A stretch of 64,000 nt of DNA from Fimbriimonadaceae bacterium (GTDB taxonomy: Bacteria > Armatimonadota > Fimbriimonadia > Fimbriimonadales > Fimbriimonadaceae). Location of the stretch: NCBI GenBank assembly GCA_019638675.1, contig JAHBTE010000001.1, positions 1,272,605 through 1,336,604 on the forward strand, read 5' to 3'. This document shows, one piece after another, positions 1 to 7,074 of the stretch. A program made the translations under genes and the position numbers. The notes under the pieces are model-generated. The model did no database searches. It had not been told where the DNA came from and worked only from the letters and a program-made list of their open reading frames with translations. The first letter of the stretch is position 1; each line of letters begins with the position of its first letter.

Positions 1-1
1 G

Positions 2-667
2 ATGTTTTATCTAGATTTAGCGGAACTGGATAGTTCAGAATTACCAGTCATACAAAGATGTGCATACAGATTTTTGCGTTCTGATCACTTTGGGGAATCA
101 TCCCGCCCGCTCATAAAATCTGTTCGGGAACTTCTGTTTAAGGAACTTGGCTTTACACCTACCGGCTCGATACAAATTCTCACTCATATCCGCCAACTTG
201 GCTATGTGATGAACCCAGTGAGCTTTTATTACTGCTGGTCGGAAGATGATTCACAGCTTGAGGCAATAGTGGCCGAAGTACACAACACTCCCTGGGGGGA
301 AACTCACTGCTACGTCTTCAAGTTTGAACCAGGCACCGTCAACGAATATCGGTTCGCCAAAGATTTTCATGTTTCTCCGTTTATGAAAATGAATCAGGAA
401 TACGTTTGGCGATTTAGTCAACCGAATGGTGAAATCAATGTAGAAATGGAGAACTGGGAGGAAGGCAAGTTGATGTTTGAGGCAAAGCTTCAATTAAGCC
501 GGCAACCGCTTACCGAAAGTTCGCTGAATGAAGTCCTTTGGAAAAAGCCGTTTCTTACAGTTGCAGTGATTACACGCATTTACTTCCAAGCTCTGAAACT
601 ATGGCTAAAGGGATGCCCGTATATTCCGCATCCTTCAAAGCTCAAAAACACTGGAGCCACGAAATGA
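2..667 (+). CDS. DUF1365 family protein, 5' truncated by window edge
   Basis: The protein matches the DUF1365 family, which is commonly encoded beside cyclopropane-fatty-acid synthase genes; its biochemical role is not settled. Visible family features are the early VFYLDL-type segment, the GYVMNPVSFYYCW core (about residues 69-81), and a later segment HVSPFMKMNQEY. The first ATG lies at the very edge of the window, and family members normally have about 20-30 more residues before this point, so the true start is probably outside. Its stop overlaps the start of the next gene (ATGA at 664-667), which indicates translational coupling. It is the first visible gene of a five-gene operon. Confidence 0.85.
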   Translation: MFYLDLAELDSSELPVIQRCAYRFLRSDHFGESSRPLIKSVRELLFKELGFTPTGSIQILTHIRQLGYVMNPVSFYYCWSEDDSQLEAIVAEVHNTPWGETHCYVFKFEPGTVNEYRFAKDFHVSPFMKMNQEYVWRFSQPNGEINVEMENWEEGKLMFEAKLQLSRQPLTESSLNEVLWKKPFLTVAVITRIYFQALKLWLKGCPYIPHPSKLKNTGATK

Positions 668-1989
668 GCAGTTGGGAAATGGCTGATCTAAACAAAGGAG
701 TCTCGGCAACAAGGGCCGCCGTATTTGATGCGTTTTGCCGACGGATTTTGCTGACCGTCCTTTCCCGAGTTCGCCATGGGGAAATCTCTCTCATTGAAAA
801 CGATTCAGTGGTCAGGCTGGGTGAACAGGATGACGCTGAGTTAGCTGTGCAGATAAAAGTCAATGATCCTCGGTTTTATCGCTTAGCTGTTGTTGGACAT
901 TCTTTAGGCGTAGCCGAAGCCTATCGAAGAGGTTATTGGGAAGCTGACGATCTCACGACATTGATAAGAATCTTCGCCCGGCGGAGAGGATTTGAGCCCC
1001 GCGCTGAGAAGTTCATAGCCCAATTATCAACGATCCCTCGATTTTTCCTTCACATCCTTAAGCGAAATAATCGCTCGAATAGTAAACGGAATATCCAGGC
1101 GCATTACGATCTGGGGAATGAGTTTTTTGAGTTGTTCTTGGATGAAACATTGACTTATTCATGCGGCATTTTTGAACGGCCAGAGACGTCGCTGGAAGAA
1201 GCTTCAAAAGCAAAGCTCCGCAGGATATGCGAAAAACTTGATCTCAAACCAGGAATGTCGGTCGTCGAAATCGGATCAGGCTGGGGGAGTTTTGCCATAT
1301 TCGCGGCAAGAGAGTACGGTTGCAACGTTGTTTCTGTTACCTTATCGGCTGAGCAGTGCAAAGAAGCGAACAAGCGTATTGCCGCAGCAGGTTTAGAGCA
1401 TCTTGCGGAAGTTCGGCTCATGGATTATCGTGACTTGACGGGCAAGTACGACCGGCTTGTTTCTATTGAAATGATCGAAGCAATTGGTCACGCACGGATG
1501 CGCGAATACTTCAAAAAATGCGCTTCTTTACTTGCTCCTGATGGCCTCATGGCTCTGCAAGCGATCACCATGCCCGACCAAGGAAACAAAGATTATTTGC
1601 GGCGAACAGATTTCATCCAGCAATATGTATTTCCCGGAAGCAACTGCCCATCGCGCTTGGCAATATTGGAGGCTGCGACCAAATCTTCTGACTTACGTGC
1701 CCTCCACTTGGAAGAAATCGGGACACATTATGCGACAACACTTGCGCGGTGGCGAGAACGGTTTGTCCGTTCGATTCCTGAAGTGATGCTCCAAGGTTAT
1801 TCTCCGGAATTTATTCGGGTTTGGCATTACTACCTTTGTTATTGCGAAGGAGGATTTGCCGAACAGTATGTCGGCGACGTTCAAATGATTTTCTCAAAGC
1901 CTCGGTTTCGTGGCGAACTGGCGTTGGCGCAATGCTATTCGATGCCAGACCAAATCCAGGAGGCCGCGACTTACTCGAGTTCAAATTGA
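664..1989 (+). CDS. Cyclopropane-fatty-acyl-phospholipid synthase family methyltransferase
   Basis: SAM-dependent methyltransferase of the CFA synthase/mycolic acid cyclopropane synthase family (COG2230 type), expected to transfer a methyl or methylene group to the double bond of phospholipid acyl chains at the membrane. The SAM-binding loop VVEIGSGWGSFA is near residue 200; the family segments AHYDLGNEFFELFLD and TYSCGIF precede it. I chose the ATG at 664 because it overlaps the upstream stop as ATGA and gives 441 aa, near the usual family length; the frame stays open upstream to 538 but that part lies inside the DUF1365 gene. Whether the product is a cyclopropane, a methyl branch or another methylated lipid cannot be told from sequence alone. 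Confidence 0.88.
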   Translation: MSSWEMADLNKGVSATRAAVFDAFCRRILLTVLSRVRHGEISLIENDSVVRLGEQDDAELAVQIKVNDPRFYRLAVVGHSLGVAEAYRRGYWEADDLTTLIRIFARRRGFEPRAEKFIAQLSTIPRFFLHILKRNNRSNSKRNIQAHYDLGNEFFELFLDETLTYSCGIFERPETSLEEASKAKLRRICEKLDLKPGMSVVEIGSGWGSFAIFAAREYGCNVVSVTLSAEQCKEANKRIAAAGLEHLAEVRLMDYRDLTGKYDRLVSIEMIEAIGHARMREYFKKCASLLAPDGLMALQAITMPDQGNKDYLRRTDFIQQYVFPGSNCPSRLAILEAATKSSDLRALHLEEIGTHYATTLARWRERFVRSIPEVMLQGYSPEFIRVWHYYLCYCEGGFAEQYVGDVQMIFSKPRFRGELALAQCYSMPDQIQEAATYSSSN

Positions 1990-1990
1990 T

Positions 1991-2512
1991 ATGCATACGC
2001 CATCACCAGAGTTATTAAAGAGTATCCAGGAGCCGTTTTTTCAAGAGGTTCTTTCGCTCTCGCAAAGTAAGCCAGTATTAGTTGCCTTCCTTCGGCATTT
2101 TGGATGTATTTTCTGCCGTGAAATGGTGGCGGATATCAGCGAATTGAAACCATCTCTTGAGGCAATGGGAATCGAAGTGGCTTTTGTCCATGTTGGTTCC
2201 GAAGATGACGCCCGCGAGTTTTTTAAAGAGTTTGGGTTGGAGGAAGAACTGCGCCTTTCAGACCCCGAATCGCAGTATTACAAGCTTTTTGGGTTGAGTC
2301 AACAATCGTTTTTCAAAATGCTTTCCCTTGCGACGATTAAAAATAGTGTGAGAGCAATGAAATCGGGAAACCGCCAGGGCGGGATCAAAGGCAACCCAAA
2401 AGCCATGCCCGGTCTCTTTCTCATTTCAAAAGGAATCGTGGTTAAGATATTTGTTCACAAGAACCCCGGTGACAAGCCTGACTTGCTAGATTTTCTGGAG
2501 GATGCACCATGA
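1991..2512 (+). CDS. Peroxiredoxin-like/SelL-related thioredoxin-fold redox protein
   Basis: A 173-residue protein of the AhpC/TSA-like antioxidant group (PF13911/SelL-related). It carries a CxxC redox motif in the context FLRHFGCIFCRE (about residues 30-41), followed by a helix and a VAFVHVG strand, as in thioredoxin folds. The ATG at 1991 sits one base after the upstream stop; open frame further upstream is inside the methyltransferase gene. It ends in an ATGA overlap with the DUF1295 gene. Placement inside a lipid-modifying operon suggests a redox or peroxide-defence role connected with membrane lipids, which is inference. No signal peptide is visible, so it should act in the cytoplasm. 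Confidence 0.78.
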   Translation: MHTPSPELLKSIQEPFFQEVLSLSQSKPVLVAFLRHFGCIFCREMVADISELKPSLEAMGIEVAFVHVGSEDDAREFFKEFGLEEELRLSDPESQYYKLFGLSQQSFFKMLSLATIKNSVRAMKSGNRQGGIKGNPKAMPGLFLISKGIVVKIFVHKNPGDKPDLLDFLEDAP

Positions 2513-3303
2513 GCGCTTGGCTTGTCATTGGAATCGCATGGTTAACCATGGCACTGCTGATGTCGGCTCTATGGTACGTGCAGTATCGGCGGCATAACGC
2601 TGGCATTGTTGATATTGCATGGAGTTTTGGGACTGGGCTCTGCGCGGTCTTTTTTGCCTTGACTGCTCCTGGCGATCCGTGGCGCAAAGTATTGGTTGCG
2701 GTTATCGCCGGAATTTGGGGTCTGCGGCTAGGTTCAGCACTGGCGGTCAGAGTCCTTTCTGAACAAGAAGACGGTCGGTACCAAATGCTTCGAGAAAAAT
2801 GGGGAGAGCGTGTTCAGCCTCTGATGTTCGGGTTTTTCCAAATTCAAGCCGCCTGGGCGGTTTTGTTTGCTTTGCCGATGCTCGCCGCCAGTTACAATCC
2901 GCGTCCGGTAGGGGCACTAGACTTTTTCGCGATAGCTGTATGGCTTGTAGCGGTTATCGGCGAAAGCATTGCCGACCAACAGCTCGCAACCTTTAAGCAA
3001 AATCCGGAGAACAAAGGAAAAGTATGCCGGGAGGGATTATGGGCTTGGTCAAGGCATCCAAACTACTTTTTTGAGTGGGTGCATTGGTTTGCCTATTTGA
3101 TTCTCGCGATTGGCGGTTCGCTTCTGTGGTTGGCAACTTTGGGGCCAGTTGTGATGTTGATTTTCCTGACTAAAGTGACCGGTATCCCGATGACGGAAGC
3201 TCGATCGATTAAGTCTCGTGGGGAAGCCTACCGAGATTATCAGCGGACTGTTTCACCTTTCTTTCCGTGGCCGCTAAAGGCGAAGCAAGGAGATTCAAAA
3301 TGA
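2509..3303 (+). CDS. DUF1295 membrane protein (steroid 5-alpha-reductase-like)
   Basis: A 264-residue polytopic membrane protein with about six hydrophobic segments. The C-terminal part carries the DUF1295 signature: GLWAWSRHPNYFFEWVHW (about residues 179-196) and a later RGEAYRDYQRTVSPFFPW, typical of the 5-alpha-reductase/isoprenylcysteine methyltransferase-like membrane enzymes. These families use NADPH or SAM on lipid substrates; the substrate here is unknown. It overlaps both neighbours by ATGA, so the operon is translated as a unit. Co-occurrence with DUF1365 and CFA synthase-like genes is a recurring bacterial arrangement and supports a role in fatty-acyl-chain modification. Confidence 0.85.
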   Translation: MSAWLVIGIAWLTMALLMSALWYVQYRRHNAGIVDIAWSFGTGLCAVFFALTAPGDPWRKVLVAVIAGIWGLRLGSALAVRVLSEQEDGRYQMLREKWGERVQPLMFGFFQIQAAWAVLFALPMLAASYNPRPVGALDFFAIAVWLVAVIGESIADQQLATFKQNPENKGKVCREGLWAWSRHPNYFFEWVHWFAYLILAIGGSLLWLATLGPVVMLIFLTKVTGIPMTEARSIKSRGEAYRDYQRTVSPFFPWPLKAKQGDSK

Positions 3304-4352
3304 ATGAAGTTCTTAGTCGGATCGCCATCTCGCTAGCCGAATCGGGCAAGGTACCAGATTCATTGGTGAGTTACGGAATTGAAAGAGCCTGTGCGCAAAG
3401 ATTGCGAGAAATTCAGAGTCAGTATTCTCAAGACCCCGTCGGTGAGTTAGCCAAGTTCATTGAACTTCTAAATCGTGCTCCGATCGCTGAAGCTACGGAC
3501 GAGGCAAATCAACAGCACTACGAGCTTCCATCAGAATTCTTTGAACTCATTCTCGGCCCACGGAAGAAGTACAGTGGCTGTGAATGGCCAAGCGGGGTTA
3601 CAACCTTAGAAGAAGCGGAAACGGTTGCGCTTGAAACAGTCATCTCTCGTGCAGAAATCGAGCCTGGGCAATCCATTTTAGAGCTCGGATGCGGTTGGGG
3701 ATCATTGACCCTTTTCCTGGCAGATAAATTTCCGACGGCTGCCATCGTAGCAGTGTCGAACTCTGCAAGTCAGCGAGAGTACATCGAGTCACAGAGTCGA
3801 AAGCTAAGTTTGAAAAACGTGCGCGTCATCACTGCTGACATCAACGATTTTGAGCCGCAGACGCAATTCGACCGGATCGTTACCGTTGAAATGCTGGAGC
3901 ACGTTCGGAACTACTCCGATTTGTTTTCGAAAATGAAGAACTGGCTAACTGATGACGGAAAGCTGTTTGTCCATATCTTCCGGCATAAGGAATTTGCCTA
4001 TTTATTTGAAACTGAGGGTAGTCAAAACTGGATGGGCAGGCACTTTTTTACTGGCGGGGTTATGCCGAGCCACGATCTGCTGATCAAGGCACAAGACTCT
4101 CTAGCCGTGGAGCGACAGTGGCAAGTGAATGGGATGAATTACGCCCGCACCGCCGATGCTTGGCTGGACAACATGAGCCGTAATCGGCTTCAGATTGTGA
4201 GCGTGTTGAAGACTGTGTACGGTTCGGAAAATGCAGAGAAATGGTATCAACGGTGGAGAATGTTCTTCATTGCCTGTCGCGAACTGTTTGGCTTTGCCGA
4301 CGGCACAGAATGGGGAGTCTCACATTATCTGTTTAAGCTTATGAGAGACTAA
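3300..4352 (+). CDS. Second CFA synthase-like SAM-dependent methyltransferase
   Basis: A 350-residue methyltransferase of the cyclopropane synthase/coclaurine N-methyltransferase-like branch. The SAM-binding motif ILELGCGWGSLTLFLA is at about residues 124-140, and the acidic post-motif TVEMLEHV follows at about residue 196. It begins with an ATG overlapping the DUF1295 stop (ATGA); an in-frame upstream extension of 11 codons is possible but would sit in that gene. It is distinct in sequence from the first methyltransferase of the operon, so the operon encodes two methyl-transfer steps. It is the last gene before the accessory region: the first copy of a 31-bp repeat begins 10 bases after its stop. 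Confidence 0.85.
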   Translation: MNEVLSRIAISLAESGKVPDSLVSYGIERACAQRLREIQSQYSQDPVGELAKFIELLNRAPIAEATDEANQQHYELPSEFFELILGPRKKYSGCEWPSGVTTLEEAETVALETVISRAEIEPGQSILELGCGWGSLTLFLADKFPTAAIVAVSNSASQREYIESQSRKLSLKNVRVITADINDFEPQTQFDRIVTVEMLEHVRNYSDLFSKMKNWLTDDGKLFVHIFRHKEFAYLFETEGSQNWMGRHFFTGGVMPSHDLLIKAQDSLAVERQWQVNGMNYARTADAWLDNMSRNRLQIVSVLKTVYGSENAEKWYQRWRMFFIACRELFGFADGTEWGVSHYLFKLMRD

Positions 4353-4361
4353 AATTATTCT

Positions 4362-4392
4362 TGGTGGAGATTACTAGTCGGGTTTCGCAACT
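4362..4392 (+). repeat. 31-bp direct repeat, copy A
   Basis: First of three copies in the same orientation (others at 6166 and 16825). The ends TGGTGGAGATT and GTTTCGCAACT are nearly invariant; each pair of copies agrees at 27 of 31 positions by my alignment. It lies between the lipid operon and the YaaC/DNPH1-like block. Its first ten bases equal the reverse-complemented 3' end of the tRNA-Ala gene at 25816, which may hint at an attachment site derived from a tRNA-like end. Confidence 0.8.
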
Positions 4393-4428
4393 CAGACTTT
4401 GACCTCGCTTCTTTCGCCTAATCAAAAC

Positions 4429-4962
4429 TTAATCATGTTCGGTATTGTTGGGTAGTCGCAGAGTTTGGATAGCCGAGTTGACCTGAGATAAAGCGTCATC
4501 TGAATCTATATATGGTAGCACCTTGAAAATATTTGGCAGACCAAGGGCCATTAGTGATACGAACCCATCTCCGAGTTGTAGATCGCATGTGCTGTTGATT
4601 GTGGTTTGATATTTTACTGGCTTTGCTCGATGTGACTCTTTCTGCTTAAATACTAAAAGCACCGGTATTTCTCGATTGCATGCTACTTGAAGTTCGATCC
4701 CAAGACCGGTCGAAGGATAACTAGCCTCAGCAATGACAACATCTGCCCATTCGACCATTTGCTTATCCCACGTGTAGCAGAGACGTGCTCGGTCTGCATA
4801 TGGCTTGTGGGCAAGTTGAGGATCACTGTCTCTCAGCGCGTACTTAACCTTCGTTTTCTCCAGATTAGCAAGTCCGTCTACTAACAGTTCAAGAAACGAG
4901 ACATAAGCTTGAAACTCATCTCTCGGTACATGGGTAAGGCCGCACGCTATGTAGATCTTCAT
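4429..4962 (-). CDS. DNPH1/Rcl-like 2'-deoxynucleoside N-hydrolase family protein
   Basis: A 177-residue protein of the nucleoside 2-deoxyribosyltransferase-like fold. It starts with a KIYIACGLTH strand and has the signature WADVVIAEASYPSTGLGIE (about residues 71-89) followed by EIPVLLVFK, closely resembling DNPH1/Rcl (ADVVVAEVTQPSLGVGYE). In that family the Asp, Ser and the Glu of GxGxE form the active site that cleaves the N-glycosidic bond of deoxynucleoside monophosphates; all three are present here. It starts 3 bases after the YaaC-like gene stops, so the two form an operon. The gene is AT-rich against its surroundings. A role in nucleotide sanitation or antiviral nucleotide depletion is inference. 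Confidence 0.7.
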   Translation of the reverse strand: MKIYIACGLTHVPRDEFQAYVSFLELLVDGLANLEKTKVKYALRDSDPQLAHKPYADRARLCYTWDKQMVEWADVVIAEASYPSTGLGIELQVACNREIPVLLVFKQKESHRAKPVKYQTTINSTCDLQLGDGFVSLMALGLPNIFKVLPYIDSDDALSQVNSAIQTLRLPNNTEHD

Positions 4963-4965
4963 TTT

Positions 4966-6009
4966 TTAGTTGGCGGGTCGAACATTTGGGATCATGAATT
5001 GCTGGCCAGTCAGTTCTGCTGAGATTTCATCTAGAAACTGCGACGGCGACATCCTAATGAACTCGGTAAGTAGCCAGTTCCTTTGGCCATTTAGGAACGA
5101 TGCAAGTTCAATTGGTCGGTAACGGCAAATCTCGCTTAGGCGATGCATGGCTATTAAACTACATGTGAGAGGAGACCTTTTGAGACGCTTGGGGCCAGAA
5201 ACGATTGACTTTGCATACCATAGCGTTTGAGTGCCCGCAATGTAGTTTATGTCAGGTCGAAGTTCTTTCATCAGATTAGTAATATTTACTAGATCAACAG
5301 CAACAGGAGCACTTGGATTTGCAAGTACAGGTACGTTAACAGACCTAATTGACCTACCATCATTTTTTGTTGTATCGGCTACGAGAGTCGATGGTAATCT
5401 TTTCAAAAACTTTGAGCCAGCAAAGTCTTTTGAAAGCATCGCAGTAAAGTAGACTGTGTTTGATGCAGGATCAATTTCAAAGTGGCAGTCCGTTAACGGA
5501 ATAAACATATCCTTTTGATTCTTGAACGTTAGACAAAATGTTCTGTGAACGTATGGGATATTAAACAGTAAGTCCTCAAGACTGTGGGTATTGATAGTTT
5601 CCGCTTCTTGAAGGTAAGTTGACAGAGCAGGTGCAATTCCACGTTGCAATAATCTTACACCCTCATTAGACAAAGCAATTTTTTTTGACGCTCCACGCAT
5701 ATTGTGGGCTTTCACACCGTGGTGTTCGTCAAAGGGGATTGATTTTGCTGACAATAGGGCCTTAGTAGCATTCATGAAAGAGTAATAATGAAGCAGTGGA
5801 GCGGAACTCACAGGCATATTCTCTGCTGTCTGAGCGAATGTTTGGGCCTGTTGCCAATAGAAAAGCGATTTCTCTTTATGTTCCCTACGAAGCCAGAGAG
5901 CAACGTATTCCCAATGGCTATTCGTTAAGACCGTGCGTGAGCCTAAAATTGGAGAAATAGTGGCCTTATGAAGGCCGATATCTCGATCGTTTATTCGGAG
6001 CATTGCCAT
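4966..6009 (-). CDS. YaaC-like protein
   Basis: A 347-residue protein that resembles the YaaC-like family (PF14175) of unknown function: an early tryptophan segment (NSHWEYVALWLR), then YWQQAQTF and the characteristic PLLHYYSFMNATKALLSA (about residues 71-88), and a C-terminal LTCSLIAMHRLSEICRYRPIEL region. This helical layout with a YYSxxNxxKA segment recalls HEPN-like domains, but no clear RX4-6H motif was found. It is the upstream gene of a two-gene operon with the DNPH1-like hydrolase. Either of two starts (ATG at 6009 or ATG at 6003) is possible. A good -10 element lies 30 bases upstream. No membrane segment or signal peptide is seen. Confidence 0.65.
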   Translation of the reverse strand: MAMLRINDRDIGLHKATISPILGSRTVLTNSHWEYVALWLRREHKEKSLFYWQQAQTFAQTAENMPVSSAPLLHYYSFMNATKALLSAKSIPFDEHHGVKAHNMRGASKKIALSNEGVRLLQRGIAPALSTYLQEAETINTHSLEDLLFNIPYVHRTFCLTFKNQKDMFIPLTDCHFEIDPASNTVYFTAMLSKDFAGSKFLKRLPSTLVADTTKNDGRSIRSVNVPVLANPSAPVAVDLVNITNLMKELRPDINYIAGTQTLWYAKSIVSGPKRLKRSPLTCSLIAMHRLSEICRYRPIELASFLNGQRNWLLTEFIRMSPSQFLDEISAELTGQQFMIPNVRPAN

Positions 6010-6038
6010 GCTAAAGTAATTTCCCGTAGACTATCTAT

Positions 6039-6044
6039 ATTATA
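6039..6044 (-). promoter_or_regulatory. Probable -10 element of the YaaC-like operon
   Basis: On the minus strand the sequence reads TATAAT, a perfect -10 hexamer, 30 bases before the YaaC-like ATG. No convincing -35 box is found at 16-18 bases spacing, so the promoter is only partly supported. The remaining gap 6045-6252 holds the second repeat copy and no recognisable gene. Confidence 0.45.
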
Positions 6045-6165
6045 CAATATGTAGGGCAAATGAGTGCCAACGCATTGACTAATTTTGATCAGGGAAAGTT
6101 CGAGCTATGTGATTATCTGTGTGTCAAAATATGTTAATCTGAACCTGGATAGGTATTAAAAACTA

Positions 6166-6196
6166 TGATGGAGATTACTGGTCACGTTTCGCAACT
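6166..6196 (+). repeat. 31-bp direct repeat, copy B
   Basis: Second copy of the 31-bp repeat, same orientation as copies A and C. It separates the YaaC/DNPH1-like block from the RHS block. The string TGAACCTGG occurs about 20 bases upstream of this copy and also directly abuts copy C, suggesting that more than the 31 bases was once shared. Confidence 0.8.
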
Positions 6197-6252
6197 TTCT
6201 TAGCCGTGGTAATAGCTAGAATTAAGACCGTCGGAAATCAATCCCATAGTAC

Positions 6253-6975
6253 TCAGAGTAAATCCCTATTTCGAATCTCATTCAAAACGGCTGGGAATTG
6301 TGTGCCAGTCGTAATTGGGTAGCAAACTTCGCGGAAGAAAATGCAGTTTGGGTTTTTTAGGCAAACTTCCTGAATAAGCGGATGCTTCAGACCTTCAGCA
6401 ATCGCCAGTGGACAACTCTGGTTACCGATAAATAGCTTGGAGCCAGCGATCAGTTCGGCTACTTGCAGCATGTTTTCAGTTCGAATATGGGGGACTTCTC
6501 CAATTTCATGTGTGAAATCAGCGTACTCATGATCCGTACCAATAAAGATTGCCTGCGAACCCCATTCTGAATAAATGGTTTCCCAGAAGCCATCAATGCC
6601 TCTGTAGTCTTTTGATCGGGCGAGAACGAATGGTCGATTTTCAATCGAAAGCTTTTTGCTCACGGTTAGCCAAACATTGTCTCGGCAGGATGATCGCAAA
6701 CCTAGCGGAATGAGATGGGCATCGGCAAGATTGTATCCAAGACCAAGTTTCCGGAATTCGTCGAGGTCGTATTCATAGTGTTCGCCACTCCATAGCTTTG
6801 CTGATCGGATATACGGTTGCTCATTGAGTAGCGGCAGTAATAACTCTCCAGTGGCGTGACTAATGTGCGACCCGCAGGCAAGGTAGAAGTCGGATAGACC
6901 GAATGTTTGCACTCCCGCGAGGCTATAAACAGCATCGCCGAGTTTGCCAGAGTGACGAACAGAGGGAATCTTCAT
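6253..6975 (-). CDS. Glycosyltransferase family 9-like protein
   Basis: A 240-residue protein with the layout of heptosyltransferase/GT9-like enzymes: an N-terminal RHSGKLGDAVYSLAGVQ segment (GT9 enzymes open with a similar GDxxxxxP loop), a central FIGTDHEY strand, and a C-terminal nucleotide-sugar-type segment LIAGSKLFIGNQSCPLAIAEGL (about residues 189-210). It is shorter than usual GT-B proteins (about 350 aa), so it may be a minimal or diverged member. It is divergent from the large glycosyltransferase at 7075, across a 99-base promoter gap, and lies within the repeat-bounded RHS block. Donor and acceptor are unknown. Confidence 0.6.
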   Translation of the reverse strand: MKIPSVRHSGKLGDAVYSLAGVQTFGLSDFYLACGSHISHATGELLLPLLNEQPYIRSAKLWSGEHYEYDLDEFRKLGLGYNLADAHLIPLGLRSSCRDNVWLTVSKKLSIENRPFVLARSKDYRGIDGFWETIYSEWGSQAIFIGTDHEYADFTHEIGEVPHIRTENMLQVAELIAGSKLFIGNQSCPLAIAEGLKHPLIQEVCLKNPNCIFFREVCYPITTGTQFPAVLNEIRNRDLL

Positions 6976-7074
6976 TGAATAAAACCTAAAAGACTAAGCG
7001 GACTTTTTACTTGGCTTGTTACTTTTTGACCGCATTTCCAGATTTATTTCTTACTCCACAAGGATAAACATTTT

